DNA of 11,354 nucleotides from Baffinella frigidus (GCA_026770585.1 MU646512.1:1-11354); one strand, 5' to 3'. Positions 1 to 6,366 are shown, counted from the stretch's first letter. Notes: generated from the sequence alone by a model not told the origin. A program made the numbers and translations.

Positions 1-11
1 CCTCGGAAAGC

Positions 12-187
12 ACAGAACCGCCATGACCGTGCAGCAGTGGCAGTACTAGGGGTTGCGATAACGTAACGGCGACGGTAGTGTTATCACGGTTTCTCTCGCG
101 ACTCTCCTAACTGTGTGATCCGTGCCCAGTGCCCGCCAAACCTACTGCTCACGACAGAACCGCCAGGACCGTGCAGCAGTGCCAGTA
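12..187. repeat. Pair of 34-bp direct repeats (12-45 and 154-187), no gene
   Basis: The 34-bp segments at 12-45 and 154-187 are nearly identical (two differences), spaced 142 bp apart, both containing ACCGTGCAGCAGTG. The sequence between holds a short inverted pair (GATAAC at 57-62, GTTATC at 80-85) and no convincing reading frame. I see nothing else in 1-230. It may be the end of a longer tandem array lying to the left of the window. Confidence 0.6.
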
Positions 188-290
188 GGGTGGCCAGGAC
201 ACCACGAAATTCGTAACTCAAACGCGTTTTATTGAAACGTCACACCGAAAGCACCCAATTAACGGCGCCATTTGCCCCTTTCGAATGCAC

Positions 291-302
291 TACGAGCTCG
301 TA
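291..302. repeat. Palindrome TACGAGCTCGTA, copy 1 of 3
   Basis: This is a perfect 12-bp palindrome. The same 12-mer recurs at 5606-5617 and 6126-6137. Here it is followed by a run of eight C. Chance expectation for any given 12-mer in 11 kb is far below one, so shared ancestry or function is likely, but no flanking homology is obvious. Confidence 0.7.
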
Positions 303-395
303 CCCCCCCCAAGGGCCCTGGGTGGGTTTAGAAGTTGATGGGCAAACTCGTGAGTTTTTTTTTAACCTTCGTTGCAGGTCAACATCCAGTAAAAG

Positions 396-692
396 ATGCG
401 TGTTTTCGCAGGGATGCTCACCGCTGTCGCGCTCATGCTGCTGCTGCTGGACGAGGCGGAAACCATCGCGCCGCGTCTGCTGCGACCGGGGAGCCCAGTG
501 GTGGCGGGAGAAGCTGCTGGTTTGCGTGGAGTGGGGAAACTTCATCGTGGGGACGCTGCGGCTCGACCGGATTGGGGGGCGCTGGAGCGGCTGAACGGTA
601 TGATCTAGCGTTGCAGAGATGTGCGGGCGCTCGCGGAGATCGTGTCGGGGTACGGAGCGAGGTTCGATCATGTCCACGTGAGCATGTCCTGA
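396..692 (+). pseudogene. Small secreted-protein-like ORF interrupted by an in-frame TAG
   Basis: An ATG at 396 opens a 70-codon frame ending at TAG 606-608. The N-terminus is MRVFAGMLTAVALMLLLLDE: one basic residue, then a strongly hydrophobic core, as in a signal peptide. Reading on past the TAG in the same frame gives 27 more sense codons to a TGA at 690-692, ending in FDHVHVSMS. A DHVHVS-type ending is familiar from some secreted peptidoglycan-hydrolase-like proteins, but a six-residue match is too little to assign a family. The frame ends exactly where the TCCTGAG array begins. Explanations include a decayed gene, an unrecognised intron removing the stop, or chance in GC-rich DNA. Function is unknown and the call is weak. 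Confidence 0.22.
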
Positions 693-768
693 ATCCTGAG
701 TCCTGAGTCCTGAGTCCTGAGTCCTGAGTCCTGAGTCCTGAGTCCTGAGTCCTGAGTCCTGAGTCCTG
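687..768. repeat. 7-bp tandem array (TCCTGAG)n
   Basis: About ten perfect TCCTGAG units run from 694 to 763, with a degenerate unit at each side (TCCTGAA at 687, TCCTGTA at 764). The reverse complement, CTCAGGA, is the core heptamer of the larger minisatellite at 904-1740, so the two arrays are related and inverted. Because the unit length is not a multiple of 3, every frame reads a 7-codon cycle without stops on the minus strand, which creates a spurious repetitive ORF (240-791). Confidence 0.95.
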
Positions 769-864
769 TAAAGCAACTCGTTAAAATGCATTTCGTGTGT
801 CTGAACCGGCGCTTCCTCTGTAATACACCTCGTGACGTAATACCCCTGTACCCCTCGTGGCAGC

Positions 865-893
865 TTAAACCCTAGACCCTGAACCCTAATAAA
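865..893 (-). repeat. Short degenerate telomere-like tract (C-rich strand)
   Basis: A run of CCCTAGA, CCCTGAA and CCCTAAT units resembles (CCCTAAA)n. It is only about four units long, so it may be a seed or a remnant. It sits between two inverted heptamer arrays (687-768 and 904-1740). Confidence 0.55.
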
Positions 894-903
894 CCATAAA
901 ATT

Positions 904-1740
904 TAGGCAGGATGACTCAGGAATCAGGCAGGGTGACTCAGGATTCAGGCAGGATGACTCAGGAATCAGGCAGGATGACTCATGATGACTCAGGATGACT
1001 CAGGATTCAGGCAGGGTGACTCAGGAATCAGTCAGCAGGACTCAGGATTCAGTCAGGGTGACTCAGGATGACTCAGGATGACTCAGGATTCAGGCAGGGT
1101 GACTCAGGAATCAGTCAGGAGGACTCAAGATTCAGTCAGGACGACTCAGGATTCAGTCAGGATGACTCAGGAATCAGGCAGGATGACTCAGGAATCAATC
1201 GGGATGACTCAGGATTCAGTCAGGATGACGCAGGATTCACCCAGAAAGACTCAGGATTCACCCAGAAAAACTCAGGATTCGCCCAGAAAGACTCAGGATT
1301 CACCCAGAAAAACTCAGGATTCGCCTAGAAAGACTCAGGATTCGCCCAGAAAGACTCAGCGTTCGCCAGAAAGACTCAGGATTGAGTGAGTATCACTCAG
1401 GATTGACCCAAAAAGACTCAGGATTCACCCAGAAAAACTCAGGATTCGCCCAGAAAGACTCAGGATTCACCCAGAAAAACTCAGGATTTGCCTAGAAAGA
1501 CTCAGGATTCGCCCAGAAAGACTCAGCATTCGCCAGAAAGACTCAGGATTGAGTGAGTATCACTCATGATTGACCCAAAAAGACCCAGGATTCACCCAGA
1601 AAAACTCAGGATTCAGTCAGAAAAACTCAGGATTCAGGATTCACCCAGAAAAACTCAGGATTCGCCCAGAAAGACTCAGGATTCACCCAGAAAGACACAG
1701 GATTGATTCAGAGGGTCTCAGGATTCACTCAGAGGGGCTC
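904..1740. repeat. 21-bp minisatellite (GACTCAGGATTCA... family)
   Basis: Imperfect 21-bp units share the core GACTCAGGATTCA. The left half (904-1230) has units of the type GATGACTCAGGAATCAGGCA. The right half (1231-1740) has units of the type AAAGACTCAGGATTCACCCA. Each 21-mer divides into three related heptamers (ACTCAGG, ATTCAGT, CAGGATG), so the array looks built from an older 7-bp repeat. The left half holds about fourteen TGACTCA sites, the consensus bound by AP-1/Gcn4-type bZIP proteins; this may be incidental. Open frames at 1068-1328, 1078-1389 and 1570-1935 are repeat artefacts, because 21 bp is 7 codons. Confidence 0.95.
1231..1564. repeat. ~167-bp higher-order duplication inside the minisatellite
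   Basis: Segments 1231-1397 and 1398-1564 match almost base for base at an offset of 167 bp, including the aberrant insert GATTGAGTGAGTATCACTCA at 1380-1399 and 1547-1566. 167 is eight 21-bp units minus one base: one unit is 20 bp, lacking a C before GTTCGCCAG or ATTCGCCAG. This indicates segmental duplication by unequal exchange after the 21-bp array had formed. Confidence 0.85.
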
Positions 1741-1973
1741 GGGAGAGAGTTTTCAGGTACCTTGTGCAGGAAAGACCCGTTTCCCGCTAAAAACTGGTGT
1801 TTTTCACTAAAAACTGCCAGTTTTATGGGTTGCCGAGCTTATAAACTGATGGGTCGCCTTCACCTTGACTCGTCGGCCACACTAGTATCGAGAGGTCATG
1901 TGCACTGTGCAACAAGGAGGGGGGCGCTTTCTTAACCCAGGCCCCTCTTTCCAAGCCAGCACCCCTGGCCAAA
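1741..1973. other. No gene seen; small palindrome and TATAAA
   Basis: This stretch joins the minisatellite to the first hairpin element. It holds a 15-bp palindrome AAAACTG-C-CAGTTTT at 1810-1824, a nearby direct repeat CTAAAAACTG, and a TATAAA at 1840-1845. No convincing coding sequence follows the TATAAA, and nothing else is recognised. Confidence 0.5.
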
Positions 1974-2166
1974 TACAGGGGTACCTCGCTCATAAGAAAC
2001 CGCCTCCCCCTAGGACCCTACAGTAGGCCCACGCCTATGGCCCAATGGAGGCCCTAGAGTGGGGGGCAGTTTCTTATGCAGGATAAGTTCCGGTGTCCGC
2101 CTATGTTGGGAGCTCGAAGAACCTAAAGGACCTAAAGGATGAGCGAGGTACCAAAGCACCCCTGTA
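1974..2166. mobile_element. Family D inverted-repeat element, copy 1 (interrupted)
   Basis: The left end TACAGGGGTACCTCGCTCAT, followed by AAGAAACCGCC, is mirrored on the right by GGCAGTTTCTTATG, GAGCGAGGTACC and finally CACCCCTGTA. The core carries CCTAGGACCCTACAGTAGGC. This is the structure of a MITE-like non-autonomous element with no coding capacity. The right terminal repeat is split by a 63-bp family K insertion at 2079-2141; removing it restores TTCTTATGAGCGAGGTACC opposite the left arm. A related copy lies at 2911-3057. Confidence 0.7.
2079..2141. mobile_element. Family K 63-bp insertion in the right arm of family D copy 1
   Basis: The 63-bp segment begins CAGGATAAGTTCC and ends CCTAAAGGACCTAAAGGATG. 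ATG occurs on both sides (2076-2078 and 2139-2141), as a 3-bp target duplication would leave. Homologous segments lie at 3611-3681, 3751-3812 and 4057-4131. The length is a multiple of three, so it need not break a reading frame. No terminal inverted repeats are seen. It could be a very small mobile unit, or an unequal-exchange product. Confidence 0.55.
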
Positions 2167-2241
2167 CTCCAAATGGCTCTAATTTCTACATTTCCCGGGC
2201 CCGCCTCGGGGCAAGGACATTTCCTCGTCAAGACTCTCCCC

Positions 2242-2632
2242 CTACAGGGGTATCTGGGCTATCCCTTAAGTGGCCAGCCGGTCAAAATTGACCCGCAGGA
2301 GGTCCTGGGCAGGTCCTAGGGCCCTACAGTAGGGCGTATGAGCCTACTGGCCACTTAAGGGTTATAGAACACGGTGCTCCGACATCGGTCGGTGCCTGCT
2401 TTCTTAAATTAATACCAGAGGGTTGACTAAACGCAAGATTTAGTCAACCCTCTGGTACTAAATTAAGAAAACGGGGGGGGCAATCCGGTCTGTGTTCTTC
2501 AGTCCTGGTTTCTTATTCCTTGAGCGCCCAGTAGGCCCATACGCCCTGTAAGGCCCTGGGACCTGCCTAGGGCGAGTTAGGGTGAATATTCACCCTATGG
2601 TCACTTAAGGGATAGCCCGGATACCCCTGTAG
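2242..2632. mobile_element. Family C foldback element with ~107-bp arms
   Basis: The left arm 2242-2350 and right arm 2528-2632 are imperfect inverted repeats. The outer ends are CTACAGGGGTATC and GATACCCCTGTAG-like, and the arms also share CTATCCCTTAAGTG, AGGTCC-type segments, GGGCGTATG and GCCTACTGG. The middle holds a separate hairpin (2401-2469). The sequence CCCTTAAGTGGCCAG also occurs inverted near the inner end of the left arm. The terminal TACAGGGGTA is shared with family D, so C and D are probably related. No coding sequence is present. A fragment recurs at 11230-11260. Confidence 0.75.
2401..2469. repeat. 31-bp-arm hairpin inside family C
   Basis: The left arm 2401-2431 and right arm 2439-2469 pair over 31 bp with two mismatches around a 7-base loop (CGCAAGA). 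The arms contain TACCAGAGGGTTGACTAAA. It may be an insertion in the family C spacer or part of that element. Confidence 0.85.
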
Positions 2633-2910
2633 CGTGAAGTGGTCGTGTTTGTCAACTTAATAAACCCCGCCTTCCCCCCTTTCTCAGGACTGCGTGCTGG
2701 CACTTTCTATGATCCATCTCTGCAGGGTCCACTCGCGAATAAGAACACGCACCGTCATCTAGAGGGTCCTACGGCGCGGGCAGAGCCCAATGCTTTATTT
2801 GGAAGTAAGGCGTATCTGGTCCTGGCTTGGGGACGGCACGGGCTGACACCGACAATCCTGTTTATTAAACACGAAATCAACGAAATCAGCACGGCTTCCC
2901 CCCAGGAGCC
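2633..2910. other. Spacer between inverted-repeat elements; no supported gene
   Basis: An open frame at 2639-2932 on the plus strand has no recognisable domain and its 3' end runs into family D copy 2. A pyrimidine-rich stretch ending in CTCAG at 2667-2688 resembles a 3' splice site, so a short exon downstream cannot be excluded. I see no other support. Confidence 0.35.
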
Positions 2911-3057
2911 TACAGGGGTACCTCAATCATAAGAAAACACCCCCCCATTCGCTAATAAGAAACCGCCCCCCCCTAGGACCCTACAGCAGCCCTATGCCTA
3001 GGGCTCTATGGTGGTCCCAGGGGGGGGGCGATTTCTTCTGAGCGAGGTACCCCGGTA
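2911..3057. mobile_element. Family D inverted-repeat element, copy 2
   Basis: It starts TACAGGGGTACCTCAATCAT and ends GCGAGGTACCCCGGTA, with TAAGAAACCGCC and CGATTTCTTCTGAGCGAGG as inner arms. The core CCTAGGACCCTACAGCAG matches copy 1. The left terminal part is partly duplicated (ATCATAAGAAAAC, then GCTAATAAGAAACC). It carries no coding sequence. Confidence 0.7.
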
Positions 3058-3115
3058 GGACCACCCTCTACACACCCGACCTTGGTCAGGAGCCAACCCC
3101 ATGAAGCATCACGCC

Positions 3116-3168
3116 AACTGTGGGAATGGAGCCCAGGGTTCTAAACCGTGGGAAAGGAGCCCACAGTT
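3116..3168. repeat. Short inverted and direct repeat (AACTGTGGG / CCCACAGTT)
   Basis: AACTGTGGG at 3116-3124 pairs with CCCACAGTT at 3160-3168. Inside, GTGGGAATGGAGCCCA and GTGGGAAAGGAGCCCA are direct repeats. Its role is unknown. Confidence 0.6.
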
Positions 3169-3199
3169 CGAGCACTGCCGGAGGAAATCATCGACGAGG

Positions 3200-3250
3200 T
3201 CTTACGTGAGTTTGACCAGTTCGGGTCTCACGTCAGTTTGACCAGTTCGC
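3200..3250. repeat. 26-bp tandem duplication (AGTTTGACCAGTTCG x2)
   Basis: ACGTGAGTTTGACCAGTTCG at 3204-3223 is repeated as ACGTCAGTTTGACCAGTTCG at 3230-3249. On the minus strand each copy ends in a donor-like site (GTGAGA and GTAAGA). Confidence 0.8.
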
Positions 3251-3364
3251 GCGCCACGATCTTGCAGATCTGAGGGTTGCCGGTCCGGGCGTCGAGCATC
3301 TTGAGGGGAGGGATGGAATAGCCGCCTGAGAACTCCGAGCCGAACGTAGCGTCCACGAGCCGGT
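3232..3364 (-). CDS. Candidate exon or gene remnant, function unknown
   Basis: On the minus strand an open stretch between CTGCAG (3365-3370), a possible acceptor, and a GTGAGA donor-like site (minus reading of 3226-3231) encodes about 44 residues, including LVDATFGSEFSGGYSIPPLK and GNPQICKIVARELVKLT. The mix of residues reads like a folded protein rather than like the repeats around it, but I do not recognise a family. The donor region is tandemly duplicated with a 26-bp period, giving a second donor-like GTAAGA at 3205-3200. Family A copy 1 starts ten bases upstream of the exon (3374). It could be a broken gene with an element inserted in an intron, or a chance open frame. Confidence 0.25.
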
Positions 3365-3373
3365 CTGCAGACG

Positions 3374-3565
3374 GGCCACGCCAGGTCGTACGAGGGAATT
3401 TCAAACGCAACGTTTCGCGCTAATAGTGTTTCGTGGTACAAAAAAACGTTGTACCTCCGGGTAACGGCCAATTCGCAACACCTTTGGCTTGTTTCTCTCG
3501 TGAGAATCAACTTTGCTACTAGATAGTGTAGTAAATTGAAATTCACAACTTGTGACCTGGCGTGG
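3374..3565 (+). mobile_element. Family A MITE-like element, copy 1
   Basis: The ends are GGCCACGCCAGGTC and TGACCTGGCGTGG, near-perfect terminal inverted repeats of about 13-14 bp. The internal sequence includes TTTCGCGCTAATAGTGTTTC, a GGTACAAAAAAACGTTGTA motif and GAGAATCAACTTTGCTAC, all recognisable in copies at 8494-8690 and (inverted) 10449-10674. There is no coding capacity, and target duplications are not clear. Confidence 0.8.
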
Positions 3566-3583
3566 TATACAGGAGAGATTAGA

Positions 3584-3863
3584 TGTGATCGTAAGGGAAG
3601 CAGGGCCATTCTGCAGAACAAGTTCCAGCGGCCGTCACAGGCCTGTGATGGGAGGTCAAAGAACCTGAAGGACATAAAGGTAAAATAAGTTGATTGAATA
3701 CAAGGCAAGCATGACGACATACGTGTGATCCGAAAGGAAGCATGGCTTTTCTGCAGATAAGTTCCAGTGTCCGCCTATGGTGGGAGCTCGAAGAACCTAA
3801 AAGAACTAAAGGTACGAAGATCCCCTTGGGGGGGCTGTCCGCATGAGAATGCTGGTGGTGCCT
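3584..3863. repeat. ~140-bp diverged tandem duplication containing two family K units
   Basis: TGTGATCGTAAGGGAAGCA at 3584 and TGTGATCCGAAAGGAAGCA at 3724 start two units offset by 140 bp. Each continues into TTCTGCAGA-AAGTTCCAG and then a GAACCT(A/G)AA run. The family K parts are 3611-3681 and 3751-3812. Minus-strand open frames here (3202-3720 and 3579-3893) encode similar peptides in both units only because the DNA is duplicated. Confidence 0.7.
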
Positions 3864-4056
3864 GTTTACATATGGGGTTTTAAAATTTGTCACGGGAACC
3901 GGGTTCCGTTGGACCCGACTCCCCTTTTAGCCATACAAAACAAATGTTCAAGGCAGACACGAGGTTGGACACTCTCATCCGAAATCCGTGATAATTTTTA
4001 TGACCACCAGGGATTTCGCATAGAAAGACTTAATATTTTGTGTTTGAAATGCTTTC
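3864..4056. other. No gene seen
   Basis: This is an AT-richer spacer between family K units. A weak inverted pair (CGAAATCC / GGATTTCG) lies near 3980-4018. The plus-strand open frame at 3843-4112 has no recognisable features. Confidence 0.4.
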
Positions 4057-4131
4057 TCTGCAGATCCTTTCTACGGAAGGGCGTGTCGTTGGGCCATGTT
4101 GGGAGAAATTAAAACCTAAAGGACCTAAAGG
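4057..4131. repeat. Family K unit, copy 4 (diverged)
   Basis: TCTCTGCAGATC at the left and AAAACCTAAAGGACCTAAAG at the right match the ends of the units at 2079, 3611 and 3751. The middle retains TTGGGCCATGTTGGGAG, aligning to CCTATGTTGGGAG of copy 1. Confidence 0.6.
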
Positions 4132-4394
4132 AGAGGTGCGAACCAATGGACGGCCTGAGTACCGGTAGGTCTTTTGATATATTCTGGACGCTTCTTTTCT
4201 TCGTCGACCCACCCCTTCTAACCCCCTTACGACCGCACTTATAAAGCCCCACAGTTTTAAAAAGGCTCTTCTTGCATTCTCGAGTGGATTGGACGACTAG
4301 GATCTGGAGTTATCGCACACAATGCACAGTGTTGTATAATCAGCACAGAGGTCTAGGGGGGTCTAGGGGGTTTAGACCCCCAGGTTTTATGTAA
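4132..4394. other. No gene seen; TATAAA and small hairpin
   Basis: TATAAA occurs at 4240-4245 without a credible downstream gene. GGGGGTCTA (4357-4365) pairs with TAGACCCCC (4373-4381) in a 9-bp stem. Nothing else is recognised. Confidence 0.4.
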
Positions 4395-4555
4395 AATTCA
4401 CTCAGGACGACTCATGATTCAGTGAGCACAACTCCGAATTCACTCAGGACGACTCCGCATTCCATCAGAGCGACTCAGGATTCATTCAAGGTGACTCAGA
4501 ATTCTGTATTCGATCAAGACGATGCCTGACTGTATCATGACGACCCTCGATTCAA
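4395..4555. repeat. Degenerate relative of the 21-bp minisatellite
   Basis: Units such as CACTCAGGACGACTCATGAT and GCGACTCAGGATTCATTCAA match the GACTCAGGATTCA core of the array at 904-1740, but are strongly diverged. The tract leads directly into the telomeric block at 4558. Confidence 0.75.
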
Positions 4556-4557
4556 TT

Positions 4558-5390
4558 TATGGTTTAGGGTTGAAGGTTTAGAGATTAGGATTTAGGATCT
4601 AGTGTTGATGTTGAGGGTTTAGGTTTTAGAGTTTAGAGTTGAAGGTTTGGGATTTAGGGTTTAGGGTTTAGGGTTCAGGGTTTGGGGGTTAGGGTTTGGG
4701 GTTGAGGGTCTAGGGCCTAGGGTTTAGGGTGTAGGGTTAAGGTTTTAGGGTTCAGGGTTTAGTGTTGAGGGTTGAGGGTTGAGGGCTTAGGATTTACTAT
4801 CCGATTTAGGGTTTAGGGTTTAGTGTTTAGTGTTTAGTGTTTAGGGTTTAGGGTTTAGGGTTCAGGCATTAGGGTTCAAGGTTTGGGGTTTGGGGTTTGG
4901 GGTTTGGGGTTTGGGGTTCAGGGTTCAGGGTTTAGGGTTTAGGGTTTAGGGTTTGGGTGTAGGGTGTAGGGTGTAGGGTTTAAGGTTTAGGGTTGAGTGT
5001 TCAGGGTTCAGGGTCCAGGGGTTCGGGCTCACAGTTAAGGGTTGAGGGTTGAGTGTTTAGGGTTTAGGGTTTAGGGTTTAGGTCCTTTAGGGCTTAGGGC
5101 TTAGGGCTGAGGGTTTAGGGTTTAGGGTTTAGGGTTTAGGGTTTAGAGTTTAGGGTTTAGGGTTTAAGCCACGCTCAGCGACGACGGGGGGGGGGCGGGT
5201 TTGGAGTCAAGGGTATGGGGGTTGGGATTTAGGTTGCAGGGTTTAGGTTTGAGGATTTAGGCTGTAGGGTTGAGGGTTTAAGCTTTGGGCTTCACGTTTT
5301 ACGTTTTAGGGTTTAGGGTTTAGGGTTCAGGGTCTAGGGTTTAGGGTGTGGGAGTGGGGGTGAAGGATTTGTGGTTTAGGGTTGAGTGTT
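4558..5390 (+). repeat. Interstitial telomeric tract, G-rich orientation (TTTAGGG)n
   Basis: This is an ~830-bp field of TTTAGGG with many variants (TTCAGGG, TTTGGGG, TGTAGGG, TTGAGGG, TTTAGTG). Runs of four to six perfect units occur near 4920-4950, 5055-5085 and 5115-5145. A non-repeat interruption with a G run sits at about 5168-5215. Heavy degeneration shows it is not an active terminus. The heptamer is the Arabidopsis-type telomere unit. Confidence 0.93.
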
Positions 5391-5447
5391 CAGAGGTTGC
5401 ACCTGCGGCACACACGGCGAGAGTGAACCCCGGAAGCGCCCTCGTGC

Positions 5448-5564
5448 CCGAGGCGGACCACATCGACGATTGTCTGGAGCCATTTCCTCGGGTGGCACAT
5501 TCGTTTCCGAAGGTGCCACCCGAGGAATCGGCGGATGCTCCAGCCTCGATTCGGTCCGCCTCGG
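5448..5564. repeat. GC-rich inverted repeat (~51-bp arms, 14-bp loop)
   Basis: CCGAGGCGGACC at 5448 is mirrored by GGTCCGCCTCGG ending at 5564, and TTCCTCGGGTGGCAC by GTGCCACCCGAGGAA. The middle of the arms is imperfect (around CTGGAGC / GCTCCAG). Overlapping open frames on both strands (5348-5650, 5386-5625 and 5390-5680) are explained by this symmetry and high GC. The GC-rich island extends from about 5395 to 5620. Confidence 0.85.
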
Positions 5565-5604
5565 AGGCCTGGTGGAAGCCAGGTTGGCGCTCGCGTCCGG
5601 GTCA

Positions 5605-5618
5605 GTACGAGCTCGTAC
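5605..5618. repeat. Palindrome GTACGAGCTCGTAC, copy 2 of 3
   Basis: This perfect 14-bp palindrome contains the 12-mer also found at 291-302 and 6126-6137. It lies at the edge of the GC-rich island. Confidence 0.75.
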
Positions 5619-5790
5619 CTTGTAAACACACTAATAGAGTAACGGCCTGAAACATGGGAAAGTTTACCTGGGTCTGGCAAGATACAAACACGTGTAGTAA
5701 TTTTGATTGAAAATAATTATCATCATTTTGGGGTCATGATCCGTTGCTTCCCCTACACGGAAATAGATCGTGCGATGCTGCAGAAGGGTT
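5619..5790. other. No gene seen; fragments of other repeats
   Basis: GAGTAACGGCCTGAAA at 5638-5653 matches the end of family F. GTGTAGTAATTTTGATTG near 5692 matches part of the J repeat (GTGTAGTAATTTTCGTTG). No coding sequence is evident. Confidence 0.45.
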
Positions 5791-5953
5791 CACAAACGTC
5801 ACACTGCCCCCTCCTTCCCGATGTCCGATCGCGAATATTTTTTATAGAAGCACCCAAGCTCGGTGAGCTTGCCCAAGCTCGGTGAGCTTGGGTGCTTCTA
5901 TAAAAAATATTCGCGATCGGAGCACGCACGCTTCCGGCAGTGTGACGTTTGTG
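5791..5953. mobile_element. 163-bp foldback element with perfect inner and outer arms
   Basis: The outer arms 5791-5808 (CACAAACGTCACACTGCC) and 5936-5953 pair perfectly over 18 bp. The inner arms 5825-5861 and 5884-5920 pair perfectly over 37 bp (CCGATCGCGAATATTTTTTA and onward). The 22-bp centre is itself nearly palindromic, as AAGCTCGGTGAGCTT occurs twice. Only the 16-15 bp between outer and inner arms are unpaired. There is no coding capacity. The lack of mismatches suggests recent origin or selection on structure. Confidence 0.85.
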
Positions 5954-6067
5954 TCAAAAAACGGCTCCAATTCCAGGACTTTTGAGGCCTTATCGGACTT
6001 GTGGTAAGGCAGGCACGGATCACCACCCCGTTTTCAGCCGTGCCAGCCCCATGAAATCTCTCCCCTT

Positions 6068-6170
6068 GCCTGAAAATGGGGTAGTTACCGGTAGGCCTAC
6101 GGCATTGCCTGGGACCTCCTACCGGTACGAGCTCGTACGACTCGTATCAGGATACCCGAGACTTTTTGGC
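6068..6170 (+). mobile_element. Family F fragment
   Basis: GCCTGAAAATGGGGTAGTTA, then GGCCTACGGCATTGCCTGGG and ACCTCCTACCG, match the left arm of the intact hairpin at 10205-10354. CCGAGACTTTTTGGCCCTA matches its loop and right-arm start in reverse complement. The other arm is missing, but a short inverted piece (ACCACCCCGTTTTCAG) occurs at 6031-6046. Confidence 0.7.
6125..6138. repeat. Palindrome GTACGAGCTCGTAC, copy 3 of 3
   Basis: It is identical over 14 bp to 5605-5618. Here it lies inside the family F fragment, where the intact copy has GTAGGCC instead, so it is an insertion or replacement relative to that copy. Confidence 0.75.
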
Positions 6171-6188
6171 CCTACGAAGCTTCGTAGG
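6171..6188. repeat. Perfect 18-bp palindrome CCTACGAAGCTTCGTAGG
   Basis: It is self-complementary along its whole length, and a half copy (AACTTCGTAGG) follows at 6189-6199. It lies at the junction of the family F fragment and the next hairpin element. Confidence 0.8.
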
Positions 6189-6203
6189 AACTTCGTAGGA
6201 TCG

Positions 6204-6366
6204 AGCGCTTGCGAGAAAACTTGGCCGATTTCAACGAGAAATGTATTCAGAATTTGTACCAGAATCGTTTAGATGGACCGGTTTCATGTCACGTCCTGGT
6301 ACAAAAGCTCTGAATTTCTGAAAACATGTCTCGTTTTAAAATCGGCCAAGTTTTCCCGCAAGCGCT
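6204..6366. mobile_element. Family G inverted-repeat element (163 bp)
   Basis: The left arm 6204-6262 and right arm 6296-6366 pair with small gaps: AGCGCTTGCG / CGCAAGCGCT, AAAACTTGGCCGATTT / AAATCGGCCAAGTTTT, and TTGTACCAG / CTGGTACAA. The spacer is 33 bp. No coding sequence is present. Confidence 0.8.

Noticed and set aside
350-377. 28-nt mini-intron (GTGAGT ... TTGCAG)
   Set aside because: Good-looking ends, but too short for most eukaryotes and without convincing flanking exons.
240-791. 183-codon minus-strand ORF
   Set aside because: Its N-terminal part is the translated heptamer array and the rest is antisense to GC-rich sequence, with no domain.
904-1740. Possible CRISPR array
   Set aside because: There are no unique spacers of constant length; it is a continuous degenerate tandem repeat in eukaryotic-type DNA.
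1068-1935. Open frames with seven-residue repeats (DDSGFSQ / TQDSPRK types)
   Set aside because: They are forced by the 21-bp minisatellite, which lacks stop codons in these frames; the DNA repeat explains them.
3202-3893. Minus-strand ORFs with repeated peptides (GSSSSHHRRTLELI and relatives)
   Set aside because: The similarity comes from the duplicated family K DNA, not from a conserved protein repeat.
4240-4245. TATA box
   Set aside because: TATAAA without a supported gene downstream; expected by chance in this AT-richer stretch.
5348-5680. Overlapping ORFs on both strands in the GC-rich island
   Set aside because: The sequence is an inverted repeat, so openness on one strand is copied to the other; no domain.
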